NCBI GenBank assembly: GCA_020629335.1 | Contig: JAHDDN010000089.1 | Location: 1 to 15,700 of the forward strand | DNA from: Chitinophagales bacterium | GTDB lineage: Bacteria; Bacteroidota; Bacteroidia; Chitinophagales; UBA2359 | Length of the DNA: 15,700 nt | Reading direction: 5' to 3' | Shown: in pieces, positions 1 through 6,242 of the stretch | How positions within the stretch are numbered: position 1 is the first letter of the stretch | How the letters are laid out: every line of letters starts with the position of its first letter | Position numbers and translations under genes: made by a program | Notes under the pieces: model-generated | What the model was told of the DNA's origin: nothing | The model's input: only the letters and a program-made list of their open reading frames with translations | Database searches by the model: none

Positions 1-1226
1 TCGTTTTTTTCCTTAACTGTTTCTTTAGGCTCCTCTTTGACGGCATCATACACAGGATCTGGAACTAAGATATCTTTGCTATCCTCGTATGCAAATTTGT
101 TTTTAGACGAAGGCGTTGATGGCTTTATGATCTCTTCTTTTGCCTTTTCTTTTGCCTCCTCATTTACTGTTTCAACAGAAGGAGTCTTTTCTAAAGATTC
201 TAAGTTTTTGAACAACTCAATTTTTTGAGTTTCTGGTGTTTTATTGTTTGACGTTTTAGAAGGCGTTTCTGTTGGTGTTGTCTTTTCTGCAATCGTTGAT
301 AAAGTAATAGTCTGAGTAGTTGCTTTTTGTGGCGGTTTTTCTTCTGCTACCGGTGTGAATTTTTCTTCCGTTTTTTCTACTACTATTGGAGGTGGTGTGC
401 TTTCCTTTATGATAGTGGTAGGTGTAACTACTTTAGGCCTGCTCTCTGTAACTATTTCTCCATTGAGTAAGCCTTCTAAGGTTTCGCCTGGTTTGATGAG
501 TGATGTTCCTAAAGCTGCTTCACTTCCTTGAGATGGCACCATGACATCTGTATTATAATTAAACTTACTGGCATTGCCTTTCGGAGCATTATTTTTAGGA
601 GGCTTATTAGTTGCTTTATTTTTGTTTGCGGAGACATAAGTATCTTTTGCAATCTCCTCGCTGGTAAAATTATTTCTTTTAGTAGGTGCTGGATTATTTT
701 CATCTACCACCATAATCACCTCCTCTCCAAAAACATTTTTTGTTTTGATATACTGCTTGCCATCTTTTTCAGGAGTACTCGTTGGAGAGTTTGAGGCTGG
801 TGGTGTATTTATCGCTATTGATCCTTGATTAGGATTAGAGTTATTAGCTAGCTTTCCAATAGTTGGGCGACCTAAATTGGCTGCTTGATTAGGAATAGGC
901 TGATTCTGAGCGTAATTAGGCTTATTAAGCGGATAAATGTAAACGACTTTATTGTCAGGGCTTTTGATATTATAAGAATGATTCGGGAGTACAGGGCTAG
1001 TGGCTTCTGTAGCAGGCTCTATTAGCTCCTCCTCTATCGTACTGGCCTCCTCTTTTTGGGGCTCAATAATTTTCTTCTTTTTGCTATTTTTCTTCTTTTT
1101 TTGCTTATAAACAGACGGATCCTCTTGCGGAAAAGCAGGATCAAATCCTGTTTGCGCATTTATCTGAGTACAATAAATTAAAGAAGAAACAAAAAGGAAC
1201 AGTAGTATTTTATATCGCTTAGACAT
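1..1226 (-). CDS. Secreted low-complexity Lys/Pro/Thr-rich protein, partial (C-terminus outside window)
   Basis: An open frame starts at ATG 1226 and runs without a stop through the left edge (408 codons visible). The protein begins with a Sec signal peptide: MSKRYK, a hydrophobic stretch of about 13 residues, then a likely signal peptidase I site after ..INA, followed by Q25. Next comes a lysine block around residues 42-53 (KQKKKKNSKKKK). The rest is almost entirely polar and disordered-looking, rich in Asn, Pro, Thr, Glu and Lys, with repeated ESTPPP/EEKPPQ/TPTETP-like runs. The only patch that looks folded is near residues 160-175 (KTKNVFGEEVIMVVDEN). No catalytic domain is visible; one could follow beyond the edge. 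A weak promoter-like TAACTTTA lies at 1250-1257 on the minus strand. The gene follows gatA by 116 bp in the same direction. I do not recognise the family. The frame is certain; the function is unknown. Confidence 0.8.
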   Translation of the reverse strand, partial: MSKRYKILLFLFVSSLIYCTQINAQTGFDPAFPQEDPSVYKQKKKKNSKKKKIIEPQKEEASTIEEELIEPATEATSPVLPNHSYNIKSPDNKVVYIYPLNKPNYAQNQPIPNQAANLGRPTIGKLANNSNPNQGSIAINTPPASNSPTSTPEKDGKQYIKTKNVFGEEVIMVVDENNPAPTKRNNFTSEEIAKDTYVSANKNKATNKPPKNNAPKGNASKFNYNTDVMVPSQGSEAALGTSLIKPGETLEGLLNGEIVTESRPKVVTPTTIIKESTPPPIVVEKTEEKFTPVAEEKPPQKATTQTITLSTIAEKTTPTETPSKTSNNKTPETQKIELFKNLESLEKTPSVETVNEEAKEKAKEEIIKPSTPSSKNKFAYEDSKDILVPDPVYDAVKEEPKETVKEKN

Positions 1227-1342
1227 TATCGTATGATGACATTTATGAATAAAGTTAGGCATTTTTATTAAAAATAAAGATTCTTTAAGGAATTAAAATT
1301 CATGCCATTCACATATTCCCTTATTAAACAGGGAGGAATACT

Positions 1343-2797
1343 TTATGAAATTGAATCACTCATTAAGTAATTCGCAAATTTAAGCAGTTTATGTTCTTCA
1401 AATTTATCTGCCATGAGTTGTAAGCCAAAAGGCATTTGATCAGCAGAATGCTCAAATAAAGGAAGGGAAATAGCTGGCAAACCTGCGAGGTTAGCTTGTA
1501 CCGTATAAATATCTGCTAAATAAACACTAGTTGGGTTCTGAGAAGATTTGGCATTTAATTCAAATGCTGTTGTTGGAGTCGTTGGCGTCAGTATAAAATC
1601 GCTTTCTGTTAGAATTTTACGAGTAAAGTCATGGATTAATCGCCTTACTTGCTGGCCTTTCTTATAATAAGCATCATAATAGCCTGAACTCAGCACAAAA
1701 GTACCCAACATAATTCGCCGCTTGACTTCATTACCAAAACCTTTGGATCGAGTTTGTCGATAATTATCCTCCATATTAGTAGCCCTTTCCACACTATAGC
1801 CATAATGTACCCCATCATAACGAGCCAAATTAGAGGAAGCCTCCGCTGTGGTCAATATGTAATAAGTTGGTACAATATACTCCAAATAAGGAAACTCTAT
1901 AGGTACTAATTCATGCCCTTCTTCCTTCAATTGCTCTATACATTCATTTATTTGTTGGCGTATTTCTGGATCTAATCCATCATGTTCTAACACATTTGGG
2001 AAGTAAGCTATTTGGTACGATTTATCTTCTTCTGTTAAGTCCGTATAAGTAGGTACACTCAATGGAGACACCGTACTATCAAACTCATCCTTACCAGACA
2101 TAATCTCTAATAGCAAAGCAGCATCTGAAATGCTATTCGTTAGGGTTCCTATCTGATCGAAGGAAGAAGCATATGCAATTAATCCATGACGAGAAATACG
2201 ACCATAAGTAGGCTTCATCCCGATGACATCACAAAAAGAAGCAGGCTGCCTAACGGAACCACCCGTATCACTACCTAATGCTGCCAGACATAAATCAGCC
2301 TGAACGGCAACTGCAGAAGCGCCAGAAGACCCGCCTGGTACCCGATTATTATCGTAAGCATTCAAGGTCGGTCCAAATGCCGAATACTCATTAGTAGAAC
2401 CCATTGCAAATTCATCACAATTGAGCCTGCCAATGATAATGGCATCTTCCTCCAATAAACGTTGGATAGCCGTAGCTGAAAAAAGGGATTGAAAATCAGA
2501 AAGGATATGAGAAGCAGCAGACACAGCATGGCCCTCATAACATAAAACATCTTTTATGCCAATCACCATACCGAATAAACGCCCAAGCGGCTCGCCTGAT
2601 GCTAATTTAGCATCGATTTGCTTCGCCTTTGCCTGTGCTTCCTCCGCAAATACCTCCAAAAAGGCATTCAAATGCGCATGAGCAGCGATTCTCTCTAAAT
2701 AATAAGCTACCAAAGATTGGCAACTCACTTGACCTCCTCTCAAATCTGCTTGAGCAGCAGATAATCTCTTATACTTTTTCTCGAACCGCTTTGACAT
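1343..2797 (-). CDS. gatA: Glutamyl-tRNA(Gln)/aspartyl-tRNA(Asn) amidotransferase subunit A (amidase signature family)
   Basis: GatA hydrolyses glutamine to ammonia, which GatB uses to amidate mischarged Glu-tRNA(Gln) or Asp-tRNA(Asn) in the cytoplasm. The 484-residue length fits the family. The amidase Ser-cisSer-Lys triad is visible: Lys82 in GIKDV, Ser157 in VPGGSSG and Ser181 in GSDTGGSVRQP. These spacings (75 and 99 residues from the Lys) equal those I know for S. aureus GatA (K79, S154, S178). The later MKPTYGRISRHGLIAYASSFDQIG block is GatA-type rather than a generic amidase; it is written here as GMKPTYGRISRHG and IAYASSFDQIG. An in-frame TTG lies one codon upstream, but ATG 2797 is preferred. 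The start is 11 bp after the tatA stop, so the two are probably co-transcribed. gatB and gatC are not in the window. A general amidase is the less likely alternative. Confidence 0.93.
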   Translation of the reverse strand: MSKRFEKKYKRLSAAQADLRGGQVSCQSLVAYYLERIAAHAHLNAFLEVFAEEAQAKAKQIDAKLASGEPLGRLFGMVIGIKDVLCYEGHAVSAASHILSDFQSLFSATAIQRLLEEDAIIIGRLNCDEFAMGSTNEYSAFGPTLNAYDNNRVPGGSSGASAVAVQADLCLAALGSDTGGSVRQPASFCDVIGMKPTYGRISRHGLIAYASSFDQIGTLTNSISDAALLLEIMSGKDEFDSTVSPLSVPTYTDLTEEDKSYQIAYFPNVLEHDGLDPEIRQQINECIEQLKEEGHELVPIEFPYLEYIVPTYYILTTAEASSNLARYDGVHYGYSVERATNMEDNYRQTRSKGFGNEVKRRIMLGTFVLSSGYYDAYYKKGQQVRRLIHDFTRKILTESDFILTPTTPTTAFELNAKSSQNPTSVYLADIYTVQANLAGLPAISLPLFEHSADQMPFGLQLMADKFEEHKLLKFANYLMSDSIS

Positions 2798-2808
2798 CAA
2801 AGAAGGAA

Positions 2809-3027
2809 TTAAGAGTTATTCTCTGTAGTTTGTTTTTTAGCATCTGCCTTCATGCCTTCCTGTAATTCTTCTTCAATAGAAGCACGAGCAGTATTAAATT
2901 CACGTATACCTTTACCTAAGCCTCTCATTAACTCAGGAATTTTACGGCCCCCAAATAAAAGCAAAATGGCAAAAAAGATGACCATCGCCTCTGGTATGCC
3001 CAACGAAAATAAAAGCAATAAATCCAT
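2809..3027 (-). CDS. tatA: Sec-independent protein translocase TatA/TatB-type subunit
   Basis: TatA forms the membrane-thinning or pore component that exports folded proteins with twin-arginine signals. The 72-residue protein has the family's usual layout: a short periplasmic N-terminus, one hydrophobic helix (about residues 5-25, LGIPEAMVIFFAILLLFGG), the FGGRKIPEL hinge, an amphipathic helix (MRGLGKGIREFNTA) and a charged tail ending KKQTTENNS. The FG-x-x-K-(L/I)-PE motif is diagnostic. A longer frame would begin at TTG 3033, but ATG 3027 (MDLLLLFS) gives a normal N-terminus. The gene heads a pair with gatA. It has a good Bacteroidota promoter at 3145-3174 and a leader of about 110 nt that contains a large inverted repeat. 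TatC is not present here. Whether it is TatA or TatB cannot be settled from sequence alone; Bacteroidota generally annotate this form as TatA/E. Confidence 0.93.
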   Translation of the reverse strand: MDLLLLFSLGIPEAMVIFFAILLLFGGRKIPELMRGLGKGIREFNTARASIEEELQEGMKADAKKQTTENNS

Positions 3028-3045
3028 AATCAATACATTTTTATA

Positions 3046-3121
3046 GAACTCATTTAAAGTTTTATGGTGAAGCTGAAAATGAGCTATTTTTTAAAACAGC
3101 AGAAAAACTTTAAACGAGTTC
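3046..3121 (-). repeat. 18-bp inverted repeat in the tatA leader
   Basis: The arms are 3046-3063 (GAACTCATTTAAAGTTTT) and 3104-3121 (AAAACTTTAAACGAGTTC), separated by 40 nt. The single mismatch becomes a G-U pair in the minus-strand transcript. The repeat sits between the predicted tatA promoter and its start codon, ending about 19 nt before ATG 3027, so it could fold in the tatA mRNA leader. It is AT-rich and has no adjacent U-tract typical of a terminator. It could be a translational or stability element, or the trace of a small palindromic repeat. Confidence 0.6.
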
Positions 3122-3144
3122 ATAGTCAAATAACTATCGAACAA

Positions 3145-3174
3145 CAAAACTAAGGCTTTCCGACGCCATTCAAA
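3145..3174 (-). promoter_or_regulatory. Bacteroidota-type promoter for tatA-gatA
   Basis: On the minus strand TTTG (3174-3171) is followed after 18 nt by TAGTTTTG (3152-3145), matching the -33/-7 consensus TTTG...TAnnTTTG. Transcription would start near 3138, giving a leader of about 110 nt before ATG 3027. Confidence 0.55.
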
Positions 3175-3283
3175 AGTTTTTTTATACAATACTCACCTAA
3201 ATAACGACACACTAGCCTCTTTATCTAACAAATCACTCAATAATTGGATCACTTTGGGGATTCCAATTTATTTTCTTGGCAAG

Positions 3284-3312
3284 AGGGCGTACACATAGGT
3301 ACGCCCCTACAT
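3284..3312 (+). repeat. Small palindromic repeat, copy 1 (GGGCGTAC...GTACGCCC)
   Basis: GGGCGTAC (3285-3292) and GTACGCCC (3299-3306) form a perfect 8-bp stem with a 6-nt loop ACATAG, followed by CTACA. The same unit, with small changes, lies in the loop of structured repeat copy B at 6402-6431. The flanking CCAAT (3263-3267) and ATTGG (3313-3317) extend the symmetry. It is probably a short mobile or REP-like hairpin. Confidence 0.7.
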
Positions 3313-3347
3313 TATTGGTGGTTTATTCTTGTTATTCATTATTTATT

Positions 3348-3580
3348 GGGGCTTTCGGCTGCGCTTATGAAGCGAAGCGCGCAGCACAAACCCAATCAAT
3401 TAGTAATTAGTAATTTTTAATTCCTCATTAAAAGGCGCAGCCGTCGGGCTGTCCGCTCTTATGTGGCTATGCGGCTCCTACTTCGCTAAGTGCTGCTTGT
3501 CTGCTAAAGCCAGCCATCGCATCACTAAGCTACGTAAGTCGCAGCATGGCCGCCACATACCGCTTCCATCCCTAAGCCAT
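3348..3580 (+). repeat. Structured intergenic repeat, copy A (possible ncRNA or mobile hairpin element)
   Basis: This copy has the family's two conserved core parts: GGGCTGTCCGCT followed by TTATGT (about 3446-3464), and ACATACCGCTTCCATCCCT (3555-3573). The arms around them pair: P1 GGCTT 3350-3354 with AAGCC 3574-3578; P2 CGGCTGCGC 3356-3364 with GCGCAGCCG 3435-3443; P3 TATGTGGC 3460-3467 with GCCACATA 3552-3559. The P3 domain shares a long stretch with copy B (CTAAGTGCTGCTTGTCTGC and, later, CATCACTAAGCT). The P2 loop holds a second possible hairpin (GCTGCGCTT with AAGCGCGCAGC) and AT-rich filler (ATTAGTAATTAGTAATT). The element has no coding potential. It lies between the divergent tatA and 3609-3965 genes and ends about 10 bp before the -7 box of the latter. 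Confidence 0.75.
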
Positions 3581-3587
3581 TTTTAGC

Positions 3588-3595
3588 TATCTTTG
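3588..3595 (+). promoter_or_regulatory. -7 box for the small hypothetical gene
   Basis: TATCTTTG matches TAnnTTTG and lies 13 nt before ATG 3609, giving a very short leader. No clear TTTG is seen at -33; that position falls inside the conserved 3' core of repeat copy A. Confidence 0.45.
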
Positions 3596-3608
3596 CGACT
3601 CAATCAAT

Positions 3609-3965
3609 ATGGCATTAATGAATCCAGTTAAAGAAGCAGAAATAGAAAGAGAGTGGCAACGATTGCTTTATAAAATCAAGCCGACTTTTAATCAAAAGCT
3701 CAATCTTCAAGCCGTTTTATTCTTGATAGGTGTACAGGAATTGGGTCGTGTTAGACAGGATTTCTCTAAGGAGGAAAAACAAGATCTCATGCATATAGCA
3801 GTATGCAAGCTATTAAGTCAAGAAGGAATATATTCTTTTAAAGGAAAGGACCCTGATGGCTGGCCAATATGGGAAAAGACGGATCAAAGTGCGCCTTTAT
3901 TGGATTTGGGTAAGCAGGAAATGTGGCTGAAGGAGTTAGTGATTAAATATTTTGAGGATTATTAA
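3609..3965 (+). CDS. Conserved hypothetical protein of Bacteroidota type
   Basis: The 118-residue protein is soluble and has neither a signal peptide nor a membrane segment. It reads as a small helical protein. The central part, LQAVLFLIGVQELG followed by FSKEEKQDLMHIAVCKLLS (about residues 34-70), alternates hydrophobic and charged residues as in packed helices. It is followed by an aromatic-rich patch YSFKGKDPDGWPIWEK (about 76-91). From memory, many Bacteroidota carry an uncharacterised protein with this 'IGVxELG ... FSKEEKQDLMH ... DxDGWP' pattern, but I know no function for it. The start at ATG 3609 follows a TATCTTTG box by 13 nt; ATG 3618 is an alternative. The gene stands alone between repeat copy A and a strong bidirectional terminator, and converges on the cyclophilin genes. 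Confidence 0.85.
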   Translation: MALMNPVKEAEIEREWQRLLYKIKPTFNQKLNLQAVLFLIGVQELGRVRQDFSKEEKQDLMHIAVCKLLSQEGIYSFKGKDPDGWPIWEKTDQSAPLLDLGKQEMWLKELVIKYFEDY

Positions 3966-4006
3966 AAAAAGAAATGACCTATCTTGGAGATAGGTCATTT
4001 CTTTTT
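3966..4006. terminator. Bidirectional terminator between convergent genes
   Basis: A perfect 19-bp stem (3966-3984 with 3988-4006) and a 3-nt loop TGG. The stem starts with A5 and ends with T5, so it gives a U-tract in both directions and serves both the 3609-3965 gene (plus) and the first cyclophilin gene (minus). Confidence 0.92.
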
Positions 4007-4032
4007 ATAGGCTTTAAGTATCTACTTTATCA

Positions 4033-4641
4033 TTACTTGATAACAATCGATTCTATTTTATCGCCTTGGACTATTTTGTTCACTATATCCATATCAGCTT
4101 GGCCCTTAACTTTGCCGAATACGGTATGCTTACCATCTAACCAAGGCGTTGCCTTGTGCGTGATGAAAAACTGGCTTCCATTAGTAGCTGGACCAGAGTT
4201 GGCCATTGAAAGGATTCCGCCTGATTCGTGCTTTAAGCCATCTACAATCTCATCCTCAAACTTATAACCTGGATTTCCTCTTCCATTACCATCTGGGCAT
4301 CCACCTTGAATCATGAAATCATTGATTACACGATGAAAATTTAAGCCGTCATAGTAGCCTGCTTGTGCTAATCCTAAAAAGCTAGCTACCGTAACAGGTG
4401 TTTTCGTAGCGTATAAATCTAGATTGATATCGCCTTTGTTCGTTTTGATAGTGATACTCATATCCTTATCAAACTTCGCCTCTTGGATGAGCGATTTCAT
4501 TTTATCAGGATCTATTTTGCTTTTAGCATTAGACTCACTGGAAATAGCCGCAGATTGGAGCGTTTTCATTGTTTTTATATTCGTGCTTTGAGAACAAGCA
4601 GCAAAAATTAACAAACAACAAATTAATAGTAAATTCCTCAT
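4033..4641 (-). CDS. Exported cyclophilin-type peptidyl-prolyl isomerase, lipoprotein (paralog 1)
   Basis: This protein catalyses cis-trans isomerisation of peptidyl-proline bonds, probably in the periplasm. The 202-residue precursor has a lipoprotein-like signal (MRNLLLICCLLIFAAC, Cys16), a short linker, a charged helix (IDPDKMKSLIQEAKFDKDM, about 43-61), and then a compact bacterial cyclophilin domain. The catalytic and substrate-pocket residues are all present: Arg104 in NFHRV, Phe109 and Gln112 in DFMIQGG, NGSQFF (154-159), Trp167 in WLDGKH and His172. It starts 6 bp after the stop of paralog 2, so the two form an operon driven by the promoter at 5350-5381. Its DNA shares a 62-nt identical stretch with paralog 2. 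It has no Pro-rich linker, unlike paralogs 2 and 3. The clients are unknown. Confidence 0.92.
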   Translation of the reverse strand: MRNLLLICCLLIFAACSQSTNIKTMKTLQSAAISSESNAKSKIDPDKMKSLIQEAKFDKDMSITIKTNKGDINLDLYATKTPVTVASFLGLAQAGYYDGLNFHRVINDFMIQGGCPDGNGRGNPGYKFEDEIVDGLKHESGGILSMANSGPATNGSQFFITHKATPWLDGKHTVFGKVKGQADMDIVNKIVQGDKIESIVIK

Positions 4642-4647
4642 GTTGAA

Positions 4648-5313
4648 TTATTTTATGACGATTGTTTCAATTTTATCGCCTTTGACTATTTTATTGACTA
4701 TGTCCATATCTGCTTGACTTTTGATCTTGCCAAATACGGTATGCTTACCATCTAACCAAGGAGTCGCTTTGTGCGTGATGAAAAACTGGCTTCCATTAGT
4801 AGCTGGACCAGAGTTGGCCATTGAAAGGATACCACCTGATTCGTGCTTTAAGTCTGCTACGAACTCATCTTCAAATTTATAGCCTGGATTTCCATTACCT
4901 CTACCGAAAGGACAACCGCCTTGTACCATAAAATCATTGATTACACGGTGGAAGTTTAAGCCATCATAAAAACCTGATTTTGCTAAACCAGCAAAGTTCG
5001 CTACTGTTTTAGGTGTTTTAGTTGCGTAAAGATCTAAGTTGATATTGCCTTTGCTCGTTTTGATAACAGCAGTCATGTCTTTCTTATAACTGGCCGTTTT
5101 GATAGACTCCTTCATTTTCGCTACATCGACCTTAGCCATTGCTCCATTTGCTGCTGGTGGCGGTGGAGGTGGAGTCTTTTTAGCTGGTGTAGACTCTTTT
5201 TTAACGGCTGTTGTTGTTTTATTAGCTGTATCTTTAGCTGTTTTTTTTGCATCACTTTTACATGCACTCATTACTACTAAACAAGAAAGTAGTATGTAAA
5301 ATATATATTTCAT
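4648..5313 (-). CDS. Exported cyclophilin-type peptidyl-prolyl isomerase, lipoprotein (paralog 2)
   Basis: The 221-residue precursor carries a lipoprotein signal ([18 protein letters not shown], Cys18) followed by a long Lys/Ala/Thr linker with a run of six prolines (residues 48-53). Next come the helix shared by all four paralogs ([19 protein letters not shown]) and the cyclophilin domain. The active-site residues are intact: Arg123, Gln131, Phe178, Trp186 and His191. A longer reading from ATG 5352 is open, but that codon overlaps the -7 promoter box, and the signal peptide begins at ATG 5313; the shorter start is chosen. The linker probably holds the enzyme away from the membrane anchor. 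This is the first gene of an operon with paralog 1. Known for the family: proline isomerisation during folding. Inferred: it acts on exported proteins. Confidence 0.92.
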   Translation of the reverse strand: MKYIFYILLSCLVVMSACKSDAKKTAKDTANKTTTAVKKESTPAKKTPPPPPPAANGAMAKVDVAKMKESIKTASYKKDMTAVIKTSKGNINLDLYATKTPKTVANFAGLAKSGFYDGLNFHRVINDFMVQGGCPFGRGNGNPGYKFEDEFVADLKHESGGILSMANSGPATNGSQFFITHKATPWLDGKHTVFGKIKSQADMDIVNKIVKGDKIETIVIK

Positions 5314-5349
5314 ATCGCTTTTTGGTTTGATGAAAATTTTAAAATCATG

Positions 5350-5381
5350 CAAAAATAGGATTATATAATTAATCCAACAAA
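5350..5381 (-). promoter_or_regulatory. Bacteroidota-type promoter for the cyclophilin 2-1 operon
   Basis: On the minus strand TTTG (5381-5378), 20 nt, then TATTTTTG (5357-5350) is a near-consensus match. Transcription would start near 5343, about 30 nt before ATG 5313. This rules out the ATG at 5352 as start. Confidence 0.7.
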
Positions 5382-5416
5382 AAAAGGGGGAAACTGAGTA
5401 TCAGTTTCCCCCTTTT
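5382..5416 (-). terminator. Terminator of cyclophilin gene 3
   Basis: A perfect 16-bp stem (5382-5397 with 5401-5416) with a 3-nt loop and a five-GC core (GGGGG/CCCCC). In the minus direction it continues into T7. It lies 23 bp after the stop of cyclophilin 3. The T-run also supplies the -33 TTTG of the next promoter. Confidence 0.92.
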
Positions 5417-5439
5417 AATTTATACTTATTCTAAATACT

Positions 5440-6132
5440 TTATTTTACGATGATTGTTTTGATCACATCGCCCTGAGTGATTTTATTAACAACATCCATA
5501 TCTGCTTGGCTTTTTACTTTACCAAATACAGTGTGTTTGCCATCTAACCAGTTAGTAGCTTTGTGTGTAATAAAGAATTGGCTACCATTTGTTGGTCCAC
5601 CGTTTATAGTACCAGAATTGGCCATTGACAAAATCCCTGCTGAATCATGCTTTAGGTCTGTTCTGAATTCATCATCAAAGAAATAGCCTGGATTTCCTCT
5701 TCCATCTCCACGAGGGCAACCACCTTGAATCATAAAATCATTTAATACACGGTGAAAGTTAAGGCCATCGTAGTAGCCTGCTTCAGCTAAGCCTTTCAAA
5801 TTGGCAACTGTTTTGGGTGTTTTAGTAGCGTAGAGGTCTAAGTTAATATCACCTTTGCTTGTTTTGATCACTGCTGTTAGGTCTTTATCAAATTTTGCAT
5901 TATCAACCTGAGCTTTCATTTTTCCAGCGTCGATTTTGCTTAAAACCTTAGTCGCTCTTGCTGTAAGATCATCCATCTTATTTTCTGTAGGCGTAGGTTT
6001 TACTGGCTCTTTTTTCTGCGTTTGTGTTTTTGTTGCAGCTTGGTCTTTTAGCTCTTTTTTAGCTGCTGGTTCGCTTTTACATGCGCCCAACATAATGATA
6101 CAGCAACATAAAAGATACAATACTTTTTTCAT
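5440..6132 (-). CDS. Exported cyclophilin-type peptidyl-prolyl isomerase, lipoprotein (paralog 3)
   Basis: The 230-residue precursor has the best lipobox of the group (MKKVLYLLCCCIIMLGAC, Cys18). A Lys/Ala/Thr/Gln/Pro linker runs to about residue 55, then the shared helix (KIDAGKMKAQVDNAKFDKDL), then the cyclophilin domain. Pocket residues Arg128, Gln136, Phe188, Trp195 and His200 are present. It differs in having four extra residues in the loop before the active site: SGTINGGPTNGSQFF instead of [12 protein letters not shown] longer frame opens at ATG 6177, but the predicted transcription start is only a few bases upstream and the signal peptide begins at ATG 6132. The gene is single, with its own promoter (6188-6220) and terminator (5382-5416). 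A small dyad lies in its leader. Confidence 0.92.
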   Translation of the reverse strand: MKKVLYLLCCCIIMLGACKSEPAAKKELKDQAATKTQTQKKEPVKPTPTENKMDDLTARATKVLSKIDAGKMKAQVDNAKFDKDLTAVIKTSKGDINLDLYATKTPKTVANLKGLAEAGYYDGLNFHRVLNDFMIQGGCPRGDGRGNPGYFFDDEFRTDLKHDSAGILSMANSGTINGGPTNGSQFFITHKATNWLDGKHTVFGKVKSQADMDVVNKITQGDVIKTIIVK

Positions 6133-6151
6133 GTTTTTTTTTCTTTTTTTT

Positions 6152-6169
6152 TGTAACTGTTCAGTTACA
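6152..6169 (-). repeat. Dyad in the leader of cyclophilin gene 3
   Basis: TGTAACTG (6152-6159) and CAGTTACA (6162-6169) form a perfect 8-bp inverted repeat with a 2-nt spacer, 20 bp upstream of ATG 6132 and downstream of the predicted transcription start. The spacing suits a protein-binding operator better than an RNA hairpin. The function is unknown. Confidence 0.5.
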
Positions 6170-6187
6170 GTTTTCAAAAATTTCCTG

Positions 6188-6220
6188 CAAAAGTAAGCAA
6201 TCTTGCGGATATTATGGCAA
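6188..6220 (-). promoter_or_regulatory. Probable promoter of cyclophilin gene 3
   Basis: On the minus strand TACTTTTG (6195-6188) is a good -7 box. A TTG at 6220-6218 lies 22 nt upstream, slightly far for -33. The predicted start near 6181 gives a leader of about 49 nt. Confidence 0.5.
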
Positions 6221-6242
6221 TTATTGCTTGTTGGCTTGTAAT

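Noticed and set aside
528..794. 88-codon plus-strand frame, and others within 37-794
   Set aside because: They are antisense to the continuous low-complexity secreted protein gene (1-1226 minus), which has a signal peptide and no stops.
1227..1342. Promoter or terminator between gatA and the left-edge gene
   Set aside because: Only a weak TAACTTTA box and a 5-bp TCCCT/AGGGA hairpin are present, neither strong enough to annotate. The left-edge gene may be read through from gatA.
2629..3046. Plus-strand frames across gatA and tatA
   Set aside because: They are antisense to two genes with diagnostic family motifs.
3190..3268. Short hairpin AATTGGA/TCCAATT (3242-3248 with 3262-3268)
   Set aside because: It is only 7 bp and AT-rich, with no tail or second copy; it could be chance in this sequence.
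3348..3580. Group II intron, transposon or CRISPR remnant as explanation of the structured repeats
   Set aside because: There are no intron domain V-like sequence, transposase, long terminal repeats or regularly spaced direct repeats. Only a folded core is shared.
3974..4267. 97-codon open frame opposite cyclophilin 1, and similar frames opposite cyclophilins 2-4
   Set aside because: They recur because the cyclophilin sequence itself recurs on the other strand. The cyclophilin frames carry all the conserved motifs.
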